Shown: positions 1 to 6,601, counted from the first letter of the stretch. The stretch is 21,458 nt of DNA from JAEXNA01 sp050486105 (GCA_050486105.1 JBJHCR010000077.1:1-21458), one strand, 5' to 3'. Translations and numbers: made by a program. Notes: generated by a model not told the origin, from the letters alone.

Positions 1-7
1 GGTAACC

Positions 8-1009
8 GCTGATCACACCGCCCCGCTGATAAGGGGATGGAAACGTGGGAGTGAGGCGGACTTTGAATATTACTGAGCGCTTTGCTGATCACACCGCCCC
101 GCTGATAAGGGGATGGAAACGTGTCCTCTCAGCAGTTTTTGGCCTTGCTTAGGGCCTGCTGATCACACCGCCCCGCTGATAAGGGGATGGAAACTTTTCC
201 GTCCCCCTCCAGGCCTGTTTTAGGCCTGCTTGCTGATCACACCGCCCCGCTGATAAGGGGATGGAAACGCAACACCCAGAATAAGAGGGTGATAAAGGGG
301 ACTCGCTGATCACACCGCCCCGCTGATAAGGGGATGGAAACGAATCCGGTTCCCTTAACCAGTTCCTTGACTTGCTCTTGCTGATCACACCGCCCCGCTG
401 ATAAGGGGATGGAAACACCCCCACCGTGTCAAGGAGGGTCGCCCAGAGGGCGTGCTGATCACACCGCCCCGCTGATAAGGGGATGGAAACTTCCACACCG
501 ACGCCGAAAGGCTTAATTGTAATTCCCTGCTGATCACACCGCCCCGCTGTGGCCCCCTTCGGGGGAACGCCTTCGGCTTGAAGGGGATGGAAACTTCTCT
601 ACGCGGAAGGCTTCGCTGTAAATGTTTCCTAGCTGGCCACACCGCCCCGCTGTGGCCCCCTTCGGGGGAACGCCTTCGGCTTGAAGGGGATGGAAACTCG
701 GCTTGCTTCTCGGCCTCTTGAACCTCTTCTAGTTGCTGATCAGACCGCCCCGCTGTGGCCCCCTTCGGGGGAACGCCTTCGGCTTGAAGGGGATGGAAAC
801 TCTTCGCTGAGGTCATCCCAGTCTTGGTCGGCAGCCGTGCTGGCCACACCGCCCCGCTGGGACCCCCTTCGGGGGTAGCGCCTTCGGCTTGAAGGGGATG
901 GAAACATGCTGCCAAGGTCGGACTCGATGACCCATAGCTTCGGCTGGCCACACCGCCCCGCTGGGACCCCCTTCGGGGGTAGCGCCTTCGGCTTGAAGGG
1001 GATGATTAC
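8..1009 (+). CRISPR. CRISPR array, 12 repeats / 11 spacers, two repeat size classes
   Basis: Repeats 1-7 are identical 37-mers at 8-44, 84-120, 158-194, 232-268, 305-341, 380-416 and 454-490. Repeats 8-12 are 66-67 nt, at 529-594, 632-697, 735-800, 839-905 and 943-1009. Spacers are 36-39 nt and all differ. The short repeat begins GCTGATCACACC, has a CCCC/GGGG stem with an 8-nt loop, and ends in the 8-nt ATGGAAAC, which fits the 5' handle left by Cas6 cleavage at the base of a stem (type I or III style). The last repeat ends GATGATTAC instead of GATGGAAAC. A degenerate terminal repeat marks the leader-distal end, so transcription should run left to right with the leader left of the window. Only 7 nt precede the first repeat, so the array may extend further left. 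No cas gene is in the window. Confidence 0.97.
529..1009 (+). repeat. Long-form CRISPR repeats carrying a nested palindromic insertion
   Basis: In these five repeats the two bases AT of the short form are replaced by about 31-32 nt between GCTG and AAGGGGATGGAAAC. The insert contains CCCCCTTCGGGGG and GCCTTCGGC, each a hairpin with a TTC loop. Its CCCCTTC can also pair with GAAGGGG at the 3' end. The 5' block varies: GCTGATCACACC in repeat 8, GCTGGCCACACC in 9, 11 and 12, and GCTGATCAGACC in 10. Repeats 11-12 have GGGACCCCC...GGTAGCG where 8-10 have TGGCCCCC...GGAACG. Repeat 8 pairs the 5' block of the short repeats with the long core, so it looks transitional. Confidence 0.95.
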
Positions 1010-1165
1010 ACCTCGAGTGCTGAGTAGCCCCCCACGGGTTTCTGTTTCCAGCTCAACTCGTAGCCTCCGCACGCCCTCAGAGTACCACTTGCAGAATATT
1101 CACCCTAAAGCGAACTGGGAAGTGAGAGGGAGCAGGGCGAACCCTACCCCAGGATCCTCTGGTGT

Positions 1166-1264
1166 TCAGCTCAGTAAATATGCTAAGATGAACCCGGCAG
1201 TGATCGTTGCTGTTACAGCGATCACAACCGCCAGAGGAGTGCAGTCTCGGTTACGAAAGCGCAT
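1166..1264 (-). CDS. Putative 32-residue single-pass membrane protein
   Basis: An ATG at 1264 is preceded by a strong Shine-Dalgarno sequence, AAAGGAGG, at 1278-1271 on the minus strand with a 6-nt spacer. The frame reads MRFRNRDCTPLAVV, then a hydrophobic run ending GFILAYLLS, and stops at TGA (1168-1166). A basic N-terminus followed by about 20 apolar residues predicts one membrane segment with the N-terminus in the cytoplasm. I do not recognise the family. It stands alone between the CRISPR trailer and decayed sequence. The DNA also forms a hairpin at 1200-1225 (GTGATC...GATCAC), which here encodes part of the membrane segment. Support is the ribosome site plus the amphipathic layout, not homology. 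Confidence 0.5.
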   Translation of the reverse strand: MRFRNRDCTPLAVVIAVTATITAGFILAYLLS

Positions 1265-1485
1265 GGACTGCCTCCTTTCTTTTTTATCCTCTTGCTCTCG
1301 TTCAAGAGGCCTGAACTCCGAAGTGAACAGGGTTGAGGCCGCTGCGCTCCTACGGCCTAACTTTGCTTGCTTCGAGCTGCTTTGAGACTCGCCCCCGAAC
1401 AGAATGTAAACCTAAGAGAGCAGGTTTGCCCCCCCGCCCTCGAGGTTGTCGCCGTCCACCCTCCAAATGACTCGAGGCTTCCCAT

Positions 1486-1510
1486 GCTGATAACCCCTTC
1501 GGGGTTAACG
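1486..1510. repeat. Dispersed palindrome related to the long CRISPR repeat core
   Basis: GCTGA is followed by the perfect palindrome TAACCCCTTCGGGGTTA (1491-1507) and ACG. The same unit, with small changes, sits inside the orphan repeat at 1515-1581 and at 1620-1645, and in altered form inside the long array repeats. It resembles a small REP-like palindromic element. It lies 5 nt before the orphan repeat. Confidence 0.7.
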
Positions 1511-1514
1511 CTTC

Positions 1515-1581
1515 ACCTTGCAGACCGCCCCGCTGAGACCCCCTTCGGGGTTAGCGGCTTCGGCTTGAAGGGGATGGAAAC
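1515..1581 (+). repeat. Orphan long-form CRISPR repeat
   Basis: The 67 nt end in GGCTTGAAGGGGATGGAAAC, identical to the 3' end of the long array repeats. They contain CAGACCGCCCCGCTG as in repeat 10, and a core GAGACCCCCTTCGGGGTTAGC. The first few bases are diverged. It lies about 505 nt beyond the last array repeat in the same orientation, and is followed by about 38 nt of unique sequence before the next palindrome, close to the spacer size of the array. Confidence 0.85.
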
Positions 1582-1618
1582 ATGATGCGCCGTCCGCCGT
1601 ATCCCTGAAGGAATGGTG

Positions 1619-1650
1619 GGCTGATTACCCCTTCGGGGTTAGCGGCTCCG
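1619..1650 (+). repeat. Truncated repeat/palindrome at the edge of the helicase remnant
   Basis: GGCTGATTACCCC, then TTC, then GGGGTTAGCGGCTCCG matches the core of the orphan repeat but lacks its first 17 nt and its GGGGATGGAAAC end. It is spaced from the orphan repeat by about 38 nt. It may be a decayed CRISPR repeat or an independent copy of the palindromic element. The reading frame of the helicase remnant opens at 1643, inside this element. Confidence 0.6.
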
Positions 1651-1816
1651 AGGAGCGACTGGTGGTGATCTTGACATCGAGCACCTGCTCAACGTGGCCG
1701 TCTCTCGAGGCCGAGGACAGGTGATCGTTTTTGGCACCCGTCAAGATTTAGCAAAAAACGACCTCTTCCGACGCCTTCTTAACGACGCCTCCGACTGGGA
1801 TGGGGGAAGGAGTTAG
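1643..1816 (+). pseudogene. C-terminal remnant of a superfamily 1 DNA helicase
   Basis: The open stretch reads DIEHLLNVAVSRGRGQVIVF, then GTRQDLAKNDLFRRLL, ending at TAG (1814-1816). The pattern LNVAxSRGRxxxIVFG followed by a short LF..LL helix is motif VI and the tail of SF1 (UvrD/Dna2-like, AAA_12-type) helicases. There is no start codon upstream: the frame hits stops at 1640 and 1622, within the palindromic element. Only about 57 codons remain of a protein normally many hundreds of residues long. The rest was probably lost by deletion when the palindrome/CRISPR-related sequence arrived. Which helicase it was cannot be told from this fragment. Confidence 0.65.
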
Positions 1817-1955
1817 AAGTCGCAGTGATCTGCGGCCTCATTTTCAGACTCTCGTTACATCCTATCTAAATCCTATTCACATCTTCCCGAACCTTTCTCG
1901 GGGGTGACGGGCTAGGCTGGAACTCTGAGTTTCAGCTATAGTAAGCAGAGATGAG

Positions 1956-2450
1956 ATGTCCAACGACCAATCCTATCTGAGTGAAGTGCTTCAGGTCACG
2001 GGCAAGAGTTTTCCGGGTCAGATTTATGTCGTGCCGGAAGGCTCCAATTATGAGGTCTTCGCCAGTGCCGATATGCCGAACATCCATGTGGCGGAGCGCC
2101 ACGTAGCCAACCGAGAGCCCCTTATGGTTCAAATGTTGATAGCTCACGAATTGGACCACCTTGAGCGCAATGACGGAGCTTCTGCCCTGGGGCATAGCGT
2201 TGTTTTGAACTTGCTCAAGGATTCGGACTTTCGTGCTTCGGCAGAGCAGCACATACGCATTTTTAATCATGAAATTGAGTTTAGGGCGGATGCCGCGGCT
2301 GCCCGCGCAGGGATGGACTTGAGCAACAATGACTTCGGGCAAGCCTTTGGGCAGGGGGCGTTGTTCATGGTAGGGCCTGAAACACAAACCCATCCCGATA
2401 TGCTCGCTCGGTTAGGCAACCTTGGCGAATCCCTTGCGAAGAGTTTCTAA
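1956..2450 (+). CDS. Small soluble HExxH metalloprotease (M48-like)
   Basis: A 164-residue protein. It has the zinc signature HELDH near residues 64-68 and a downstream EFRADAAAARAG near 107-118. The spacing and the ExxxD/AD form match the third zinc ligand of the M48 (HtpX/Ste24-like) peptidases. The C-terminal THPDMLARL recalls the HP...R segment of that family. Unlike HtpX it has no membrane segments and is much shorter than usual, so it is a minimal cytosolic catalytic domain. ATG 1956 is used; another ATG at 1951 is out of frame. The preceding GCAGAGATGAG is only a weak ribosome site. It stands alone among decayed sequence, and its substrate is unknown. Confidence 0.75.
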   Translation: MSNDQSYLSEVLQVTGKSFPGQIYVVPEGSNYEVFASADMPNIHVAERHVANREPLMVQMLIAHELDHLERNDGASALGHSVVLNLLKDSDFRASAEQHIRIFNHEIEFRADAAAARAGMDLSNNDFGQAFGQGALFMVGPETQTHPDMLARLGNLGESLAKSF

Positions 2451-2768
2451 ATGAGACTAGACTTTCAAGTCCGATCATTTCACCAAGATTCGTAAGTCTT
2501 TCTATGGATGAGATATGCGGTTGGGACGCAAAGAGAAGTGAAGCTTTTTACCTGATTGTCACGAAGCTCGAGGGGACTTCAGCCCTGCCGAGGTCAGGGG
2601 CCAAAAAACCGTACCGTGGCCCACACAATAGGGCGATCATCTTCTGACCCGAGCCCAACAGGGCGGCGGCTACATCAAGGTCGATTCGAAGCTTATGGTC
2701 GCGAACCTTGAGGCCGAGAAGCTCTTGAGATTCTGCAGCGAAACGAGGTTGCGGGACTTACCAGGCCA
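2451..2768. other. Intergenic stretch with gene debris
   Basis: This 318-nt stretch has no intact gene. It contains the ADP-ribosylglycohydrolase scrap described separately (2612-2671). A plus-strand open stretch at about 2669-2782 reads YIKVDSKLMVANLEAEKLL; it has a low-grade protein look but no ribosome site and no family I recognise. Confidence 0.5.
2612..2671 (-). pseudogene. Remnant of a second ADP-ribosylglycohydrolase gene
   Basis: On the minus strand this reads AAALLGSGQKMIA, against AAALLGSGQKMTA in the intact gene at 4148-4987. The DNA around TCATCTTCTGACCCGAGCCC (from 2637) matches 4356 onward at about 32 of 35 positions. Closer to 2612, ACCGTGGCCCACA repeats the sequence at 4271-4283 of the intact gene, in the same order and orientation. 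The roughly 70 nt between the two blocks in the intact gene are missing here. This is an internally deleted, non-functional duplicate. Confidence 0.6.
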
Positions 2769-3965
2769 TCAGCCAAGCACCTGAAAAGCTTTTCTCAACC
2801 GCATGGCTCCTGCGCCCTCCACTTCACTTGAGCCGTGAATGGACTGTGCCGTGGAAGTGAGGGCTTCAATCTTATGGTCAACGCTGGCCTCAGGAAAAGC
2901 TTGACTCAAAAGGGCGATGGCTCCGGCGACCATGGGAGCGGAGTTGGAGGTTCCTTTGGTGAGTTCAATCATTCCGTGGTTATCTTTGGTGAAGATGTCG
3001 CCACCCGGGGCTAGCAAAGTGGGCCCGGGTTTTCCGGAGCCTCCCCGTCCACTGTAACGCTCCACCCTATCGTCCCAACTTGAGGGCATCAAGCCGGTGG
3101 TGTAAGCTCCCACGCTAACCACTCCGGGAACGTCGGCGGGAAAGGTTAGAGTTCCTTCGGCAGGTCCTCGGTTGCCGGCAGCGACCACCACCGCCACCCC
3201 TTCGGATTTCAGTTTGGCCACCAGCTCTTGGGTCTTCTGCCGCTCTTCGTCAGTCGGAGCCCAGTAGTTCACTGAGGCCGACACCGCCTTAATTTTCTGT
3301 TCCTGGTGATTTTCGGCGACCCACTCCAGACCCTTTAGGAAGAGGCCGGGCTTGAGCTGTCCCCGTTCGTCGACCACTGAGATTCCCAGAATTTCTGCCC
3401 CTGGGGCTACCCCGGTCAATCCCAAGGATTCTCCTGTCACGATGGCCGCCATAGCATTTCCATGAAAGGACAGTCCCCTTTGGCGGGTCACCAGTTCTGC
3501 CACCGGGTCAGAACCAGACCTCTTCAACCCCTCTTGGAACTGGCCGTTTCGCACCTCGTACACTCCCAAGACATCTTCGCTGCCTGCTCCGAATTGGGTG
3601 AAGCCTTGATCGAGGATGGCCACTCTGGTTCCCCTACCGTCTATCCCAAGGGCGTGAAATTCGCTCGCTCCGGTCAATCTTGCCGGTGACAGCCCAAAGC
3701 CGATACCGGTCAGGCCGGCCACAGGGGCAGCTAAGCTCAGGGCCAACTTTCGGGTCCAATAGAGGAACTCGGTGACCGCCTTCCGGGGAAGGCTGGGCGG
3801 CTTCTCCGGGGATTGGGACAGGCTCACGGAGTCAAAGGGTTCGGACGCGAGGCTCGCATTGATCGATGAAAGGGAAGATTCTTCAGCAGCACTGGAGCCG
3901 GGAGAAAGGTGTCCCTTTGCACCACCCTGAGCAGTGGTGGGTCGTATGGTGCTCGAGAGTAGCAT
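2769..3965 (-). CDS. Subtilisin-like serine protease (S8 family)
   Basis: All catalytic elements of peptidase family S8 are present in order: Asp in TRVAILDQGF, His in SFHGNAMAAIVTGE, the oxyanion Asn in VVVAAGNRGP, and Ser in KGTSNSAPMVAGAIALL. The Asp motif is DQG rather than the common DTG/DSG. The first 60-80 residues are Ser/Ala/Pro-rich and low in complexity, and no classical signal peptide is visible. Cytosolic action or an unusual export route is therefore possible, and the tail may act as a propeptide. I use ATG 3965; TTG 4028 would add 21 residues (419 in all). Neither start has a good ribosome site. It stands alone, oriented like the ADP-ribosylglycohydrolase gene 120 nt upstream. 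Confidence 0.88.
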   Translation of the reverse strand: MLLSSTIRPTTAQGGAKGHLSPGSSAAEESSLSSINASLASEPFDSVSLSQSPEKPPSLPRKAVTEFLYWTRKLALSLAAPVAGLTGIGFGLSPARLTGASEFHALGIDGRGTRVAILDQGFTQFGAGSEDVLGVYEVRNGQFQEGLKRSGSDPVAELVTRQRGLSFHGNAMAAIVTGESLGLTGVAPGAEILGISVVDERGQLKPGLFLKGLEWVAENHQEQKIKAVSASVNYWAPTDEERQKTQELVAKLKSEGVAVVVAAGNRGPAEGTLTFPADVPGVVSVGAYTTGLMPSSWDDRVERYSGRGGSGKPGPTLLAPGGDIFTKDNHGMIELTKGTSNSAPMVAGAIALLSQAFPEASVDHKIEALTSTAQSIHGSSEVEGAGAMRLRKAFQVLG

Positions 3966-4147
3966 GCTGAGATTGTAGGATTGCAGACTGAAGGAAGGCT
4001 GAAAGCTCCCAGCACTCCAGGCTGCCAAGAAGCAAGTTGGTGAGTTAGCTCTACGGAGGCGAATCCCCTCGGCCGACCATCAGGAGGTTGCGCACGGCCT
4101 CAGTTTCTGTTGTTCTTGGAGTTAAGGATCCAGGACCCGCCCGAGCT

Positions 4148-4987
4148 CTACCAATCTTCTTCGAGAGGCTCGGTCTGGGAGAGCCACTTGTCGGGAATTC
4201 CTTCACTGGCGCAGAGAACCACGATGCTTCCCACGATGGCGCAGGTGGTGTCCAAGTCGCCCTGACCTGCCACCGTGGCCCACAAGGCTTCGGGGAAGCT
4301 CTCTAGATGACGGGCAGCGCACCAAAGGGCGAAGGGAACCGTATCTTGAGCGGTCATCTTTTGGCCCGAGCCCAACAGGGCTGCGGCTTCCTCTGGCGTG
4401 CGTTCCAAAGGAAATTCCAGGGCACGCAAAAGATTTGAACGGGTCTCACTTTCGGGGGTGTGGGAGCCGACCCACTCCAGCATGGCCCGGCCGTGAAGCT
4501 CTTCGGCTTGAGCGGCCCAGGCAGCGGCCGCCGCCACCGCGATGGCCCCGGCCTGACCTTCCGGATGGGCGTGAGTGACGGCCGCTGATCGTAGAGCTTG
4601 GTAGCAAGCTCGCTCGATATTGTCGGCAAAGTAGGCCCCCAGCGGTCCCACCCGCATGGCCGCTCCGTTACCGCAGGACCCCGAACCGTCATAGGGTTTT
4701 CCGGCCGCTAGCCGCCAAGGTAGGCCCTGAGCTAGCTCATCGAGAACGGTGTGAGCCGTGGTGCCGTAGCCCCGGGTGGGTTCGCGAGTGTACTCTTCGG
4801 CCAGAAGTTTGGCCAGTTTATCAGGCTGGACCTCTTGGTGACGTTCCAAGCAGGTGACCAAGCAACGGGCCATGGCGGTGTCGTCCGACCATCGCCAGAT
4901 GTCCGCGCACAGGAATCGAGCTTCGACACGTTCTGGAACGTCGGTCTTCCAAAAGAAGGTTCCCCCGAAGGCATCCCCCACGCGCAA
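4148..4987 (-). CDS. ADP-ribosylglycohydrolase family protein
   Basis: Hydrolases of this family (DraG/ARH) remove ADP-ribose from proteins or nucleic acids with a two-metal centre. Visible motifs are GDAFGG, WSDDTAMARCL (first metal site), CGNGAAMRVGPLG, THAHPEGQAGAIAVA and GDLDTTCAIVGSIV (second metal site), all in the usual order. The only start codon in this frame is TTG at 4987. The typical N-terminal helix (ERARRSLTGLRVGDAFGG) continues upstream of it in frame, with no ATG or GTG before an in-frame stop near 5075. The true protein therefore almost certainly begins further upstream, most simply as a continuation of the ankyrin gene through a one-base shift at the C7 run (5040-5046). A degraded paralogue lies at 2612-2671. 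Confidence 0.88.
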   Translation of the reverse strand: MRVGDAFGGTFFWKTDVPERVEARFLCADIWRWSDDTAMARCLVTCLERHQEVQPDKLAKLLAEEYTREPTRGYGTTAHTVLDELAQGLPWRLAAGKPYDGSGSCGNGAAMRVGPLGAYFADNIERACYQALRSAAVTHAHPEGQAGAIAVAAAAAWAAQAEELHGRAMLEWVGSHTPESETRSNLLRALEFPLERTPEEAAALLGSGQKMTAQDTVPFALWCAARHLESFPEALWATVAGQGDLDTTCAIVGSIVVLCASEGIPDKWLSQTEPLEEDW

Positions 4988-5768
4988 GCCTGTCAGGCTG
5001 CGTCGAGCCCTTTCCAGCCGAAGTGGGCGAGAGGGAGTAGGGGGGGAGACCCTCTTCGAAATCCTTGGTGATCATCACCGACCCGAAAGTCGTAACCAGG
5101 TAGCGGTTCAATTCTTCGCCATCAAGGATGCGGCAAAAGCTCCTTGACATCAGGATCCAACGACGCTCGTGGGGGGGGAGCGTGAGTTGTTCCAGCCGAT
5201 AGTCATATCCACCAAACATCTTCGGTATTAGGAAGGTCATCACCGGTTCGTCCTGCTCCAGGAGCAGGTCCAGAGGGGGGAGCCGCAAGGCTGTTGGTTC
5301 AACTTGGCTCGGGAAGTCGGTTTTTAGGATCAGCTCATGGAATTGGGTTTCAAAGGCCGCAAGGTCTTTTTCGGGGACCTCGTGCTTGTCTAACGGATCC
5401 AACAGAGGAATGAGGTGGCTATAGCCTAGGCGCCTGGCAAGGTCCACCGGACGCTCTCCGGCAGCGCAGCGAAGACCGCGAAAGTGCCCCAAGGACAAGA
5501 ACTCTTCAATCACTTCCTTGGGGGCATTCCCAAGAACGGCGTGGTGCAAGAAGCTGTACCAGGACCGGTCATCAGGGCGCACGAAATTCAGGGTTTTCTC
5601 CTGGGAATCGGCCAAGAGTTCGAACAACCCATCCCAGTCGCCGCCTTCTGCGGCATCGAAGAGCCGGCGGCGAGAGGACGACCACTCCCAAGACATCAAG
5701 GTCGAACAGACGCATCCATCCCACACCGGATGGGGAAACGGAGGGGGTCTCCAGGTCTTTGTTCTCAT
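4821..5768 (-). CDS. Ankyrin-repeat domain protein, 3' end out of frame (frameshift suspected)
   Basis: Residues about 33-125 form ankyrin-like repeats (RLFDAAEGGDWDGLFELL, FLHHAVLGNAPKEVIEEFL, GERPVDLARRLGYSHLIPLL). Residues about 140-240 match a domain that follows ankyrin repeats in many bacterial proteins: LRLPPLDLLLEQDEPVMTF, then FGGYDYRLE, then SRSFCRILDGEELNRYL. Past about residue 245 the frame merely reads the ADP-ribosylglycohydrolase gene in the wrong frame (Arg/Gly-rich nonsense) until 4821. Dropping one base in the C7 run at 5040-5046 would join both frames into one 539-residue ankyrin/ADP-ribosylglycohydrolase protein with a PPTPSRPLR linker. ATG 5768 is the outer start; ATG 5696 (MSWEWSSSRRRLF) is an alternative. 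Neither has a strong ribosome site. Confidence 0.75.
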   Translation of the reverse strand: MRTKTWRPPPFPHPVWDGCVCSTLMSWEWSSSRRRLFDAAEGGDWDGLFELLADSQEKTLNFVRPDDRSWYSFLHHAVLGNAPKEVIEEFLSLGHFRGLRCAAGERPVDLARRLGYSHLIPLLDPLDKHEVPEKDLAAFETQFHELILKTDFPSQVEPTALRLPPLDLLLEQDEPVMTFLIPKMFGGYDYRLEQLTLPPHERRWILMSRSFCRILDGEELNRYLVTTFGSVMITKDFEEGLPPYSLSPTSAGKGSTQPDRLARGGCLRGNLLLEDRRSRTCRSSIPVRGHLAMVGRHRHGPLLGHLLGTSPRGPA

Positions 5769-5812
5769 CAGGCTTGCTGGCCTCGCCTTAACTTCATTTG
5801 AACAGTCAAAAC

Positions 5813-5971
5813 TTAATCCCGCTTGATGCGCGAGAGAACCTCGAGTTCCAAAGTGACGATGTCACCAAGGATGGTGCCCTTCACCGGGCCGTCGAGTTCG
5901 GTCTGGCTGGCGGCCCAGGGCTGCAACCAACCAAGTTGAAAAAGATGACGAAAAGAAACAGTGAGGTCCGG
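5813..5971 (-). pseudogene. C-terminal gene remnant, possibly YceI-like
   Basis: An open stretch without a start codon (in-frame stop at 5972-5974) reads LQPWAASQTELDGPVKGTIL, then GDIVTLELEVLSRIKRD, ending at TAA (5815-5813). The alternating pattern ending GDxVTLELEV resembles the last strand of YceI-type lipocalin-like domains, but the piece is too short to be sure. It fills part of the gap between the ankyrin gene and the pilin-like genes. The rest of 5769-6136 holds nothing I recognise. Confidence 0.3.
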
Positions 5972-6136
5972 CTAGACATTCAGAACACTTGGTTGTCGGA
6001 GAGCGAGAGCCCTCCTATTCTCTTCATTCTAGTCCTCGATGAGACCAAGTCTCGGGCCTAACGAAAGCCCGTTTTCAGGAAAAATGTGAAGAGTTTAGCT
6101 GGAGGCGAATATCCCTGGCCAGCGAAATTTCTCGGA

Positions 6137-6601
6137 ATGGACGAGAACCGAGCCAAGCCCGCAGAACCTCCACAAAAAAGTCGGAATTATGGACAGTGGT
6201 TGGTCCGAATTGTGGTCTTGGTGGGCCTTTTTTCGTTGCTGGCGACTGTGGTGGCTCCGCATTTCTTGAGAACCGGGCACCGTGCACCCCGAACTATGTG
6301 TAAATCTAACCTTAAAAATATCGGAACGGCTTTCGAAATGTACTCCACTGATTGGGGTGGGCTCTACCCCCCTCGCTTGGAGCAGTTGACTCCGAACTAT
6401 CTGAAGACCATCCCCACTTGCCCGAGTGCCGAACGAGTGACCTACGTGTACACTGTCGGACTTTACGCGGGGTACAATGACAAGGGGTATAAAGATTACT
6501 ATTATGTTTCTTGCTTTGGCGAGAATCATAAGATGGTTTCCGTCCACGGAAATTTTCCGGCCTACGATGGACTGAGAGGGCTCTATGAGCGAGCACCTTG
6601 A
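6137..6601 (+). CDS. Pilin-like single-pass membrane protein, copy 1
   Basis: A 154-residue protein. A short charged N-terminus is followed by one membrane segment (WLVRIVVLVGLFSLLATVV). An outside domain starts at CKSNLKNIGTAFEMYSTDWG and continues LYPPRLEQL..YLKTIPTCP, then YYYVSCFGENH. The C..NL..I...Y..D..G..P..L..L.P.YL..iP.CP pattern is that of type II pseudopilin or type IV pilin-like globular domains. The prepilin peptidase motif (G-F-T-L-I-E) is absent, so it is probably a membrane-anchored relative rather than a processed pilin. ATG 6137 makes the N-terminus match copy 2. GTG 6086, with AGGA 5 nt before it, is the alternative (171 residues). It overlaps copy 2 by 17 nt. Confidence 0.75.
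   Translation: MDENRAKPAEPPQKSRNYGQWLVRIVVLVGLFSLLATVVAPHFLRTGHRAPRTMCKSNLKNIGTAFEMYSTDWGGLYPPRLEQLTPNYLKTIPTCPSAERVTYVYTVGLYAGYNDKGYKDYYYVSCFGENHKMVSVHGNFPAYDGLRGLYERAP

Noticed and set aside
1..10. GGTAACCGCT at the window start recurs at 18920-18929, suggesting a direct repeat or attachment site
   Set aside because: Only 10 nt match and no integrase or other boundary signs accompany it.
149..1072. Open frames on both strands through the CRISPR array, including a 188-codon one
   Set aside because: They translate the repeats (for example FPSPYQRGGVIS again and again) and have no independent coding signal.
1200..1225. Strong hairpin GTGATC...GATCAC read as a terminator or regulatory element
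   Set aside because: It has no U-run and lies within the codons of the small membrane protein candidate, whose ribosome site and composition explain the segment better; the doubt is stated in that entry.
1..2450. cas genes linked to the array
   Set aside because: No Cas1, Cas2, Cas3, Cas6, Cas10 or other Cas motif is visible; the helicase scrap and the HExxH protein are not Cas proteins by any motif I can see.
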